Positions 1-10,161 of a DNA stretch of 64,000 bases are shown piece after piece. Every line of letters starts with the position of its first letter. Positions within the stretch are counted from its first letter, which is position 1. The translations under genes were made by a program, and so were the position numbers. Under the pieces are notes generated by a model, which saw only the letters and a program-made list of their open reading frames with translations, searched no databases and was not told the DNA's origin. Origin of the DNA: Hymenochaete sp. R1 (taxonomy: Eukaryota; Basidiomycota; Agaricomycetes; Hymenochaetales; Hymenochaetaceae); the NCBI GenBank assembly GCA_019400425.1, contig JAFREE010000059.1, forward strand, positions 1 to 64,000. The letters are read 5' to 3'.

Positions 1-815
1 TCGCTGATAACCGTCGGTGCAGCTGTTGGAGAAGGTGGTGTGGGTGCCTGATCAGCTACTGCCGTTGCTACTCGTGAAGATGGTGCCGGTGGGAGTGGGT
101 TGAAACGAGAGCAGCAGTCCTTGGCAGCATGCTTGCTCTTTCCGCATTTGAAACAGAGACCCTTCGTCCTTCGGCGCTCGCGTTCCTCGGTCGACATTCT
201 TCCTGGGATGTTCATACGGCTAAGATCCATTGCGTTAGGATCTGTCAAGGTAGCTGGTGCTGGTGCCGTGGTGGGAGATGTTGCAGCTGGGGTGCCCCCT
301 GGATGCGCCTTTGACTTGCCGTGACGAATGAAACGAAGTGCCGAGTCAACCTCTGATGCCGTGCGTATCAGTTCGTCCAGGTTCTTTGGTATTGCCTTTC
401 CAATCATATGCACCCTGACCTCCTCCTGCAGACCCTCGGTGAAATGCGACTGGAGTGCACGTTCATCCCAACCGGTAATCCCTGACCAGCGACGGAACTC
501 AGCAGCATAAGCCTCAACTGACATACCCTCTGGAGGGCTAACATGAGCATGAGATGCCGGGGCTGCTGTCTGTACGGTTGCTGGACGAGCTTCGAGAATA
601 GTGATGCGCTCCGAGAGTTGCCTATTAGATGCTTCGATGTTTGAGACCAATGCCGAGTGGTTTGCCTGTACTGTAGCAGTAGCTTTGTTCAGAGCTTCAA
701 TGCGTCCCTTAAGGTCCTCGATCTCTGCGTCCTTGGTTGCCAGTTTGTCGTTAATGCCAGTGGTGATACGCTTGAACTCGTCCTCAATAATCTGTAGAAT
801 GTTGGGTTGCGCCAT
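1..815 (-). CDS. LTR retrotransposon Gag protein, partial (runs off left edge)
   Basis: An open frame runs from ATG at 815 to the window edge, 271 codons without a stop. The N-terminus (about residues 10-70) is a heptad-rich, probably coiled-coil segment. Residues near 105-170 resemble the second half of the retrotransposon gag domain (AEFRRWSGITGW, then a leucine-rich stretch). A CCHC zinc knuckle follows at about residue 230: CFKCGKSKHAAKDC, spacing C-x2-C-x4-H-x4-C, which binds RNA in Gag proteins. A complete LTR lies just upstream (868-1138) with a 52 bp leader between. The first half of the usual gag domain is not visible between the coiled coil and the AEFRRW block, so this Gag may be shortened. 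Protease, reverse transcriptase and integrase would lie left of the window; Ty3/gypsy type is the likely class but is not proven here. Confidence 0.85.
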   Translation of the reverse strand, partial: MAQPNILQIIEDEFKRITTGINDKLATKDAEIEDLKGRIEALNKATATVQANHSALVSNIEASNRQLSERITILEARPATVQTAAPASHAHVSPPEGMSVEAYAAEFRRWSGITGWDERALQSHFTEGLQEEVRVHMIGKAIPKNLDELIRTASEVDSALRFIRHGKSKAHPGGTPAATSPTTAPAPATLTDPNAMDLSRMNIPGRMSTEERERRRTKGLCFKCGKSKHAAKDCCSRFNPLPPAPSSRVATAVADQAPTPPSPTAAPTVIS

Positions 816-867
816 CGTAGTTGTTGTTGTTTGATAAGGTGGTAGGCTTAGAAAACTTTCGACCTAA

Positions 868-1138
868 TGTCACGATCACAGTGCGTGTTGCAGTATGATG
901 ATGACGATACGGGCGGAAAGCCTAAGACCTCCTACTAGCGAGCTCTATGAGTCGTCTTCACACTGTGAGAGAACTCAACAAGTTAAATATATTACTGTAG
1001 AAGATAATACAAGAGTGCTTGCCTGTGAGAGAACTCAACAAGAGGTCGAAAGTAAGGAAAGAGTCTCTCCAGGCATGCATGGGTAAAGGGGTGAAATGAA
1101 GCGTGAGAAAATGTAACACCAACTATATGCACGTGACA
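868..1138 (-). mobile_element. Long terminal repeat (5' LTR of the retrotransposon)
   Basis: A 271 bp segment starts TGTCACG and ends CGTGACA on the + strand, the TG...CA inverted ends expected of an LTR. It lies immediately upstream of the Gag start on the minus strand. The element reads right to left, so this is its 5' LTR, and the partner LTR lies outside the window. A 20 bp direct repeat occurs inside it (963-982 and 1023-1042). The bases just inside the LTR (minus strand TTAGGTCGAAAG...) would be the primer binding site; I do not recognise a tRNA match. Confidence 0.75.
963..1042. repeat. Direct repeat inside the LTR, two 20 bp copies
   Basis: CTGTGAGAGAACTCAACAAG occurs at 963-982 and again at 1023-1042, a spacing of exactly 60 bp. 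Duplicated blocks in the U3 part of an LTR often carry promoter elements; that role is inferred here. Confidence 0.85.
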
Positions 1139-3173
1139 ATTATGTTAGGAACACATGAATGAAATAAGGGATTCCTGACATGATGGACATCACAATAGAA
1201 TCGAAGTATGGCAAGCGAAGGACTTCAGCGTATCTCGAGCCAGTCCTCTTAAATAAAACGTCTCTGTCCTTTCCGGCGCTCATAGTTCTGTAAATGTCGG
1301 CATTGGATTTATGTTCCGCATGCGTGCGATAAGGAAACTCTACCATATCGCATGTCCAATGACATCAACATACGCCGCTGTAACGACGGCTTTATGGCAC
1401 ACTCACCATGTGTCAGACGGTGGTCAGTAAGAATCGACCTTGGAGCTGTACATTGAGTACAGAAGTGTGTGTTGCTCCTTTGGTCAGCGTGACCCGTGCA
1501 TCGACAGAGCGCGGGATGATCCATCGAACACGCAATACAGGCAAGTCGGACTCGACGACCTTGGAGGGCAAAAGGATGAGCCTGTCTGTGGTGTAAAGAG
1601 AAGACGATACACATGACTGACCGGCGGGAAACAAAGGAGTGTTCACAACAATCCCTTCCTTGTAAAGCATGATCTTATCGTCCACATCCAGCTTCAAAAC
1701 GTTCTGCAGATCATCACCCGACAGTTCATGAGGGCCCGGGACCAAAGCCGTCAATAGAAGGTTATTGGCCTGGTACCTTCGTTGCGAAACGCGTGAATCC
1801 ACGTGAGACGAACAATCTGAATTCATGACAAACGCACCTCCTTTCAGTGGGCAAGTTGAGGATCGTGTGTGATATCACACACGCACTATAGGTTGCCGAG
1901 CCATTGCCTCGGATATTGAATCTGATTTGAGCATGGTGAATACGAAGTGTGTCGAAGGAGAGATGGAAACTAACCCATCACAAGCCTGGGATGCTACGAG
2001 CCTCAGCTCGTCTGGTTCGGCGCGAGTGAGAGAGTTGTCGAGAAAAAGAGTCCCATCTGCTGCCAGTAATTTTTTGCAGACACGCCCGTCCATAACGGAC
2101 TCCAGAACACCGTTATCTCGGTCCTTGGACCTCCAGGACTCGCAGGCGACTTCGGTATCTCCAGATTCCAGAAGTTCACGGAGTTGATGACTGACCAGGC
2201 GAACGGGGAGTTTCAATTTCGGCTTGTCTGTGTGAGACGTGATCCGTGCGTGGGTTCCATCGAAGTCGCCATCATGAGTAGTCTTTGGATGGAAGAGGTC
2301 AGTCCCGCATCCGTCACAGCACGTATGAGATGCAGTTCCGGAGGGGTAAACGCGATGACACGTGGGACACATGACATGAACGTCGAATGAGTCCGTAAGA
2401 CCAACAGCTTTGAACGCAGTGCGAACGTCTTTGGGAAGCTTGTCGCAGTCCCGCAAAGCACCGAGACCGTGGAATACAAGTTGAAGCACGTTAAGGATAA
2501 GGTTGCAAGCACGTTGTGGGAGATGAAAACGCAGATTGAGATACGTTACAAGGCACAATACAAACCTCCAGAGCTGGGACCTGTCGGTTTCTGAATTAGT
2601 GTCTGACGGTACTGGGGGAGAAGTTAGCCTGAGAGTGGAAGAAGCTGATGTCGAGGATGAAGGGAACGGACCGCCGATGAGGTCCATCTCCGTTTCGTCT
2701 TCCGGTATGTCCTCGACGATAGAATGTGCTAGACGCTCCGCTTGCACGTCAAGAACTGACCCAGCTACGATAGGTGCCAGCGAGACACGCTCCTGTTGGT
2801 CCACGTCCCACATTTCATCGGGTGGTCCATACTCCATTTGCATTTCAACTTCAATATCCATAAAGCTTGCAGGTCCGTCGAGGTCAGAGTAACGAGCGGG
2901 CCAGTCCATGTCAGCTTGAAGGTCATAAGCACCCGGGCATACAGGATCCAAATTTGAAGGGGCGCCCTCCTCAGAAACCTCTCGATGTGCTGTCGTAAGA
3001 ACCTGAGCCGAAGTTCTTTTCGTACGCGTATCAGCCAGTTGCGGAGTCTCGCCTGGTACATAACACGGGTTGTTTTGGTGTCCACGCCAGACGTGGGGAG
3101 CGACTATCTTGCCGTGACACATAACGCAGTCGCACCATTTCACCCTGCGTGGATGCTGTATGTGATGACACAC
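1139..3173 (-). CDS. Tnp2/CACTA-type (Plavaka-like) transposase, 5' portion, interrupted by the LTR retrotransposon
   Basis: Five exons can be followed in phase: about 3173-1975, 1921-1838, 1776-1622, 1559-1407 and 1339-1180, with introns of 53, 61, 62 and 67 nt. The product starts with a cysteine-rich region (CDCVMCHGK) and has a second Cys cluster (CPTCHRVYPSG, CDGCG). Splicing restores blocks typical of basidiomycete Tnp2 transposases: CDGFNIRGNG, ILNLPTERRYQANNLLL, VPGPHE, GRRVRLACIACSMD, HFCTQC, TGSRYAEVLRLPYFDS. The next expected block, around DPMHN, would follow a donor at 1179, but the retrotransposon LTR begins 41 bp further on. The remaining exons would lie left of the retrotransposon, outside the window. 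No frameshift or stop is seen in the visible exons. The first exon lacks a clear ATG (the frame opens at a GTG at 3173), so a short upstream exon is possible. Confidence 0.75.
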
Positions 3174-4003
3174 AACACTAATATAAGCTCCAAGTCTTAA
3201 CTGTTTACCAGAGACCGACTTACCTTTGCTGTTCCACTCCCTTCTTTCGGCATCTTCACAATGTACGTGGCGTATTCAAAGTCTGTAGGTCATCGAATTA
3301 GATGTTGTAATGAAACTGAGAAGTTTTGGTGTACTAACGGAACGTATGTGGTCTTCACCCGACCCCGTACAGGCAATGTGGCAGGAACGTACGATGCAAG
3401 AAGAGATTTTGTGCAAGAGATGCTTAAGGCCTAGGACTTGTACTAGTACTAGTACTGGGACTAGGTCGTCGCGTCGAAGGAGAGCCTTAACGAGGATATC
3501 GATCGAGATCTCGTTAACGCACCACCGGTCGCGTGGGAGTTTAATTTCCTTTTTTGGTCTATACGCAGTCGTCAAACAGGCTTCGGGCAGGTATGGACAT
3601 GCAATATCGATTGACCTGTAACTACGTATGAAGTATACAATCTAACTCTACATCTGGTCACGTATCGCCAGACGATCTGACGGTGAGGGTATCAGGGGTA
3701 GGGACAAACGTGCTGGACTAAGACTTCGGCAAGTGCAGTACAGACCGTTTGTTCGTATCTGACAGCGGGCTCGGCCAAGCTACTTCGTCCGAAACGCCGG
3801 TCATCCTCTTTCAGACACTCTGATCGGACCAAACCGAACCCCCGCCATAACGACCTTGCGCGCAGTGATAGTTTTGTATGGTGTGAAGTACACGTGATCT
3901 TGTGCAGCTGTTTGACTTCAGCATGCATGCGTACTCAACTTTAACCTGTCCACTGACGTCCACCTCCACCTGAAATCATTTAATCACTGCTTCACGTTTA
4001 TTC
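3174..4003. other. Intergenic, flank of the Tnp2 element
   Basis: No gene is recognised. It holds an ACTAGTAC-rich stretch near 3438-3468. The small open frames here (for example 3276-3575, minus) resemble nothing known. This stretch should contain the right end of the Tnp2 element, but I could not identify a terminal inverted repeat. Confidence 0.5.
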
Positions 4004-4740
4004 ATGCCTCCAAAGTACCCATCAAGCCTAGGTCCGGATACCTTGCCTCCTGGTATTGCTTCCAAGTCGCAGCGCTCTCGTTCACGAAGAGAACCCTCAG
4101 GGGCTTTCCAGCTTTTCCAAGCACCGCAAATTCAACAGTTCAAAGAGGCTTTCGGTCTCATCGACCATGATGGTGATGGTGTTGTCACTGAGAAGGATCT
4201 GAAGAAAGTGTTTGGAAATCTCGGTTTGTCACCTTTCATGCACTGCATTACCTGTAAGGCCGGAACTGCTCACACTACTCATACACCAGGTATGACGCCT
4301 TCGTCTAGGATGCTCGACAGTCTTCTCACGGCAAGACCAGGAGGCCATTTCCGTGGCGTATCGGGCGATCTGGATGATGAAGACATGCCAGAGCGTGGGG
4401 TTAACTTCCCTATGTTCCTTACAATGATGGGCGAACGCCTATTCGAACTGGATAGCGAGGCTGAACTCGTCGAGGCGTTTGAGTGCTTTGACGAGAACGA
4501 TACGGGAATGGTAAAGGCTGAAGAAGTGAGAAAGTGTCTGAAGGAGATGGGCGATAAGATGAGCGACGAGGAGGTGTGATCGTGGTCTTCAACAAGTATT
4601 GTGACGCTGCTGATATAGTTTTATAGATTGATCTGCTTCTGAAAAGCTCTTTTACAGATCGACAAGGGAACTTCAAGTACAGAGAATGGGTGAAGGTTGT
4701 CAGAGTGAACGAAGAAGATGACGAGGGAGATGCAAGATAA
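4004..4740 (+). CDS. rlc1: Myosin regulatory light chain (Rlc1 type)
   Basis: EF-hand protein of the calmodulin superfamily that binds the IQ neck of myosin II and acts in the contractile actomyosin ring. Three exons (4004-4223, 4290-4573, 4627-4740) give 205 residues in phase. After a basic N-terminal tail comes REPSGAFQLF, which aligns with the phosphorylatable serine motif before the first EF hand in Rlc1. EF hand 1 has an intact loop DHDGDGVVTEKD at residues 54-65; the later hands are degenerate (FDENDTGMVKAEE), as is usual for regulatory light chains. The C-terminus is short and acidic. The first intron is 66 nt and stop-free, so it reads through in frame if retained. A plain calmodulin is unlikely because of the tail and the single good loop. 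Confidence 0.88.
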
Positions 4741-5603
4741 TCACATTTACAGATATAGGTTCTGTTGGCATTTTCTCTCAGGTACGCACTGTTAGAATGC
4801 ATGCAATTTAGGTGTTGACGCCTTTTTACAGTCTTTGTATTATCTTCGATACCATTTGTAAGCTATTATTGACAATCTCATTTAAAGGAAAAGAACAAGC
4901 GATGTTAAATTTCTGAATTTATTTGTTGAATCTCCTCAAAGTATTCGACAAATAATCATCCAGCTCCCCCACTCATCCTCCAATCAAGCAAATGACGTCT
5001 GTCGAATTGAACGAGCACGGTGGAATAGGCTAAGAACGGGGTAGCGCCATGAACGTAGAAGGTTGAGTTTGCTTCAACGGTACTCCTTCAGAGTTCCGAT
5101 AGTGCAACGACCAATCCACAGGTGACTTATACCCGCGAGCAGCTTGAAGGTGCTTTAGACCTCTGCCTTTGTCTCGCAGGATTGATTGCGCCTTTGATAT
5201 CGTGGAGGAAACCACCAAGGAAGAATCGGAATGGCGAGTCAACTAAATTGGTTGACGGGGAAAGGCTATAGCAATTGCTATGTTTTAAAGAAGAGTCTGT
5301 AGAGCGCATAGTTGGAGGAGTAACTCGACGCGAGTAGATGTTTACATTGAGAGTTCCCGTTATATCACTCGGAGTAGACCAGCCTGCTGGAAACTATCAT
5401 GAAGCAGGCCGCGTACTCTTCACCCCCAACACCGCAGCAGATAAAGATCACTAAGCATGTAGTATCGTTGCTTTGTATTCTGTGCAACCTCAGCGACAGA
5501 TGGGCCGCCAAAGTCGTCTTCAACGCCTCCATGGATTCCTTTATTCGCCAGCATTGAGATTGATGTGAAATAAGCGCTGGGTGACGTGAATATCACGAGG
5601 GAG
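4741..5603. other. Intergenic region between rlc1 and the sirtuin gene
   Basis: No gene is recognised. The left part is AT-rich, consistent with the rlc1 3' UTR. The right part contains the ACGCG cluster described separately. A minus-strand open frame at 5420-5815 resembles nothing known. Confidence 0.5.
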
Positions 5604-5632
5604 ACGCGACGCGACGCGTTTTGTTGACGCGA
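5604..5632 (+). promoter_or_regulatory. MCB-like ACGCG cluster upstream of the sirtuin gene
   Basis: ACGCGA at 5604-5609 and 5609-5614, ACGCGT at 5614-5619 and ACGCGA at 5627-5632 lie 118 bp before the sirtuin ATG. ACGCGT is the MluI cell-cycle box bound by MBF in fungi. Binding here is inferred from the motif alone. Confidence 0.5.
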
Positions 5633-5640
5633 CTCGCTTA

Positions 5641-5678
5641 TGTTCAACATGTGATCTGGTTGAACATTTTGGTTCAAC
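5641..5678. repeat. GTTCAAC/GTTGAAC inverted repeats in the sirtuin 5' leader
   Basis: TGTTCAAC (5641-5648), GTTGAACA (5659-5666) and GTTCAAC (5672-5678) form two overlapping inverted repeats between the ACGCG cluster and the start codon. They could be a protein site or an RNA hairpin; the sequence does not decide. Confidence 0.5.
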
Positions 5679-5749
5679 TTCAATTCAGCTCCGCGCCTTC
5701 CTCTCTTTTTCTCCACTCCCATCCTCAACCACAATACGGGAGCTTTGAC

Positions 5750-7411
5750 ATGGCCACAACGCTCTCCCTCTCGAGCTCTTCCTCTGATCCACCTACTCGC
5801 AGAGCCCTCTCTCACCTTTCTCTCGGAGTCGCAAAAAGCAAGAAGATTGTTGTTGTGACCGGGGCTGGCATTTCATGCTCATGTGGTATCCCAGTGCGTC
5901 TGCCTATTACAAAATACAAAATTCTGTTAATTGACCGCTGAACGCTTGTTTCATTTCAGGACTTTCGCTCTTCAGACGGGCTCTACAATTTAGTGAAACA
6001 GCAATACCCCGATGTCGTGTTGAAAGGCCGCGACCTGTTTGACGCTTCCCTCTTCCGAGACTCGACTTCAACCTCAGTCTTCTACACCTTCATCTCGAAA
6101 CTCAAACAATCAATAGACTCCGTTTCTCCTTCCCCGACGCATCATTTCCTGAAGATCCTCGATTTACGTGGGAAACTCCTACGGTCATACACTCAGAATA
6201 TTGACGCTCTAGAAGAACGCGTGGGGCTCCTCGGCAGTGCCAGCGAAGAGGCTCGAAGCACCGGAAAAGGAAAAGGGAAACTCAAGGCAAAGGAAGTTCG
6301 GAATGTTCAACTACATGGTGACATTCGTCGTGTCCGGTGCACTTTCTGCTCAGCAACCTTCCCGTTCTCGGACGAATATATGAATTCATTTCTTGATGGA
6401 GTAGCTTCGGATTGTCCGGAATGTTCTTCCCGTTGTGAGTTGTGTTATTCGATCTCTAATTTCCTTTACGTTCATCTAATATTATCGCAAAGCGGATGCA
6501 CGGGTAGCTCGTTCAGCACGCGCTCTCAAAATTGGAAAATTAAGACCCGCCATTGTCTTATACGACGAACCACATCCTCTCGGCGATGACATCGGAATGA
6601 TACAGACAGCTGACCTTACCCGTAAACCCGACTTGTTAATTATCATGGGAACCTCGCTCAAAGTTCACGGACTGAAGAAGCTCGTGAAGGAATTTGCAAA
6701 ATCCGTGCATGCTTCAGCACCTCCTGAACACTCTCTTGCCACTTCTCCCAAAGTAACTACCTCTAAAAACTCGATGAAGGGCAAAGTCATTTTCATCAAT
6801 AAGACACCACCTTCGAGCGAATGGAATGGCATCATTGACTACCACGTTGAGGGCGAAACGGACGCCTGGGTTGCAAGAGTACTTGAAGATTGGAAGAGGA
6901 TGCGACCTCACGACTGGGAGGTGCAAACGACGCTCGATGGTCCGGAGAGGGAAGGCTTCAAGGTGTCGAAGGTCAACGCAGTCGCGAAGACAAAGTCAGC
7001 AAAAGGTGAGGCAATTCTGAGAGACTTCAAGGTCAATGCTGACTCGCCCTTTCACTCATTTTAGGCAACAAGAAAGGACGCGAAAATATACCTCCTCCCT
7101 CTGCGGATTCGAAACCGACTGGAAAGGCAGCTGCTGTTGTCTCAGAATGTCAGTCTCAGATTGCACCTTTGTCACCGAGCAAGCGGCGCAATGGGTCTTG
7201 CCATTATTCGAAGCAAGAGTCCAGCCCGTCCAAAAAGAAGTCCGCTGAGGTTCTGGATGAAAGGCCTGAGATCCCAGCTGAGGAACGCGGGCTCCTGTTC
7301 TCTGAGACTCGGGCGGCGAACCGGATGATTCCTGTAGTTGAGATTCCCATCCAACAGAGGATCAAGAAGCAGGCTAGCCAACCTTCATTGGTAGACCCTG
7401 TATTCTCTTAA
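5750..7411 (+). CDS. hst4: NAD-dependent histone deacetylase, sirtuin (Hst3/Hst4 type)
   Basis: Class I sirtuin; the Hst3/Hst4 group removes acetyl from histone H3 K56 in the nucleus and protects genome stability. Four exons (5750-5893, 5960-6434, 6493-7005, 7065-7411) give 492 residues in phase. Visible motifs are VVTGAGIS (NAD binding), DFRSSDGLY, TQNID, QLHGD with the catalytic histidine, two CxxC pairs for zinc (CTFC and CPEC), and GTSLKVHGLKKLV. Residues between TQNID and QLHGD hold a lysine-rich insert. The C-terminal quarter is a Ser/Lys-rich tail without a known domain. ATG 5750 is chosen because it lies just before the domain and after the ACGCG cluster. The gene converges on LSB5. 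Confidence 0.88.
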
Positions 7412-7680
7412 TCACCGTTTTCCACTGCCCAATCACAATGCTTTCTGTGCCTCTGACATTTTGTTCCCGTTTTCCTCCTCCATTGAAACTCCACCCCTTT
7501 GCGACACATACTCATCTTTGTCATTCAACCCACACTTCTCAAGTATCTGTCTATTCGCATTGTACACCTACTATACATATATTCAAGAAAAACGTTTTTC
7601 TGCTACAATTTGCAAAAGAATGAAGTACATGTTTCGCTCATCAATGGAATACAGAAAGTACAAATGGAATCATCGTAGAA

Positions 7681-9788
7681 TCACCAGTTCATCCCACTTT
7701 TATGTGCAATGCCTGGCGTTTGGACCTCTTGATGGTCCGCAAATGGGTCCGCAAATGGATCTTCTTCTACTGCAAACGACATCAGACCCTGCCTCGGATC
7801 CTTCCGTGCGTCGAGTTCGTCGTCAGACTCCATCGCATAAGCTCTCGAGGAAGAGGTCGATGCGCGTGCACCGCCATATGAAGCACTTCCGGGTCTTGAA
7901 GAATCAGCGGCGGTATATTGGTTGTGCTTCTCCTCATCGGACGACTCGTAATCGCTGAAGTCAGAAAGAGAACCCCGGGCAGCGTAATCATCATCGTCTT
8001 CTGAACGGTCTGGGCGGAGAGGCGGGGGTAAGTTGCTATCAAGAAGAAAACACAAAAAAAATCGATTCAGTCCGTTTATGCGCGAATCAGAGTCAACAAA
8101 ACTTCGACTCTCTCACCTCTGACTCGACCCAATCTCTCCAAAACTCAATTCCTGCAGATCAGGATGCAAGTCGGCAGAGTTCGGCGGGGACGGATACGCA
8201 TCGATCGACCGATCTTTTCCCCTTCCTCCTCGGTCTTTATCACGCCCGACGGCTCGTTCGACGGCGGCGCGTTGCTTCACCTGGAGTTTGGTGAGCTCGC
8301 TGCCTCCGTCGATCTTGGCAGCAGCTAGGTGTTGTTGGACTTCTTCAACGTCTTTGTCGGTCATAACTGGTTTGATGAGCTGGGAGTAAGAGGAAAGAGA
8401 AGTAGTTGGGGGTGAGTTGGGCTTGATAGTGTTTGGAATTTGTGCAGGAGGGGACAAACCTTGTCGTACATCTGGAGAGAAGCTATGACTCGTTCATTGG
8501 TCTCAAGAAGTGTACCGATAAATTCCTCGTTTTCGACCAGCTATAAGTTTTGCTCGCATTTTCATCATAACTCCTAAAAATGTAAGTGCACGTACCTGGA
8601 TGTACCGAACAACTCGCTTTCTGCAAGACTTTGCCTTCTCGAGACAATCTTGAACCTTCACGTTCTCTTGTACACTCTCGTTCTCGGGGTTGACTAGCTA
8701 TTTAGAGCGGCAACGACAGTCAGCCGCACACTTATCAACAAACATGAACACACTTTACCATTAATGCATTGATGAGGTTATTGGAAGCCTGTGACGTCTC
8801 GGCAATAGCTTGCAATATCTGTGGCTTTTCCTTCTCAAAATTAAAGGGTGTCCTCTTATCCCTTCGATTCCTCTCTATCCGCTCCCTCATCTCTTGATCC
8901 CTTCTATCCTCCTTCGCCTTCCTCTTCGCCTCTTTCGCCTCCCTTTCCTCTCGTTTCCGCTTATCATATGCGCTTTCAGCGGGTGGACTCCTCGGGACCT
9001 GGCTTGGTCTTGACGTAGGAATGGACCTGTAGAGGTTTGCGACGGGATGCATGTGAGGATCATTTCCAAATTGCTGGTGCCATGCGGCGAGGATGCTGAT
9101 GAGCTTGCGTTTGACTCGCGTGTCTGTTGAAGGATCTGTTACGAGATGCCTGATCGCATCGGTTAGTTGCCCATCGGCGAAGGTAGCTTGAGTATAGCGA
9201 GTCAGCATTTTCCGTTGTTTTTGGAAAGAGTCCACGGAACTTACTGAGGAATCTGTCTCCTCCGTTGTCGACTGTCGCTTTAAGCAACTTGATGGAGGGT
9301 CATAGATGTTAGATTAATCGCGAATATTATGCATACAATCAACATACCACGAGAGCTCGGTATTGCCTATGAGCGTCCCCATGTTTGAGTTTCTTGCGTA
9401 TCGCTCTTGATGCTTCGGCTGGTCTATTAAATATAGTGCATGCGTCAAGACAGGGGCGGTATTAAGATACTAGAGGAAGACAGACCCCGTTGGTTGTAGG
9501 TTAATCGACTCAATGAGCTCCGGGATCCTAAATACATTTAATAGACCCGGCCAGCTTCAATGAAAAGCCATGAAAACAATCCCAATCAATACGGACCCGT
9601 CGAATGCCTCTTCTTCATAGCTGGGAGACGTCAGGATTTCAATAAGATCCGTAATCGAGGACTGGGTACAGACAAACATCAGCCTTCAATAGACCCTCGA
9701 GCACCAATAGAGCAAGACGTCTTCATACATGAGGTTTCTCCCTTCCAAGCACCTGGAGTGCTTGCTTGGTGATGCTGAGCGATGCCAT
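7681..9788 (-). CDS. LSB5: VHS-GAT domain endocytic adaptor, LSB5-like
   Basis: Adaptor that binds ubiquitinated cargo and links endocytosis to actin regulators in the Lsb5 family. Ten exons can be followed. The start MASLSITKQALQVLGREKPH leads into the VHS domain (ITDLIEILTSPSYEEEAFDG, IPELIESINLQPTG, ASRAIRKKLKHGDAHRQYRAL, TTFADGQLTDAIRHL, RVKRKLISILAAWHQQF). A long charged, probably helical Lys/Arg/Glu stretch follows. The GAT three-helix domain comes next (NENERV-type helices with CRKRVVRYIQ and LIKPVMTDKDVEEVQQHL). The C-terminal tail is acidic and ends with two DPF motifs (EDPFADPFADH), typical of clathrin-adaptor ligands. The nine introns are each about 45-80 nt. It converges on the sirtuin gene and is codirectional with UTP11 upstream. 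Confidence 0.85.
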
Positions 9789-10161
9789 GGTTGTCGAAGA
9801 AAGAGAGGAGGAAGGGAGTGCTGGTTGGTTGCTAGTGTCAGGGACCTAGGATGCAAGGCGCCGTTTGAGCGTCCGTCCCGGGCTTGCCGGTTGCTCGAAC
9901 TCATTCTGATGACGTCAGCTATTTGTCTTCCAGCCGGGGTGCAATATTGGTCTGGGATCAAAATTTCGCAGGAGCATTGCAACATTGTAAGGGGATAATC
10001 CTCGGAAGCGTAACAGCGTACACGAAGAAAATTATGACCAAGCCCGTTACGTGTGCATTATACTACCATCTAGCTACTCAAGCCACAATTCCAGAACTAC
10101 CAGTGGAAAAATACCCAAAGGAACATACAGCGAGTACAAGTGAAAACACGAGACACTGAAC
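9789..10161. other. Intergenic, LSB5 promoter and UTP11 3' end
   Basis: A 373 bp gap between two minus-strand genes. I see no further gene; no clear TATA box was found. Confidence 0.5.

Noticed and set aside
1560..1621. Apparent frameshift within the Tnp2 gene
   Set aside because: A 62 nt GT-AG intron restores the conserved GRRVRLACI block in phase, so it is not a mutation.
3174..4003. Search for a CACTA terminal inverted repeat right of the Tnp2 gene
   Set aside because: No convincing CACTA/TAGTG end found; the element boundary stays undefined.
5420..5815. 131-codon minus-strand frame overlapping the sirtuin start
   Set aside because: Runs through the ACGCG cluster and sirtuin leader on the opposite strand; no recognisable domain.
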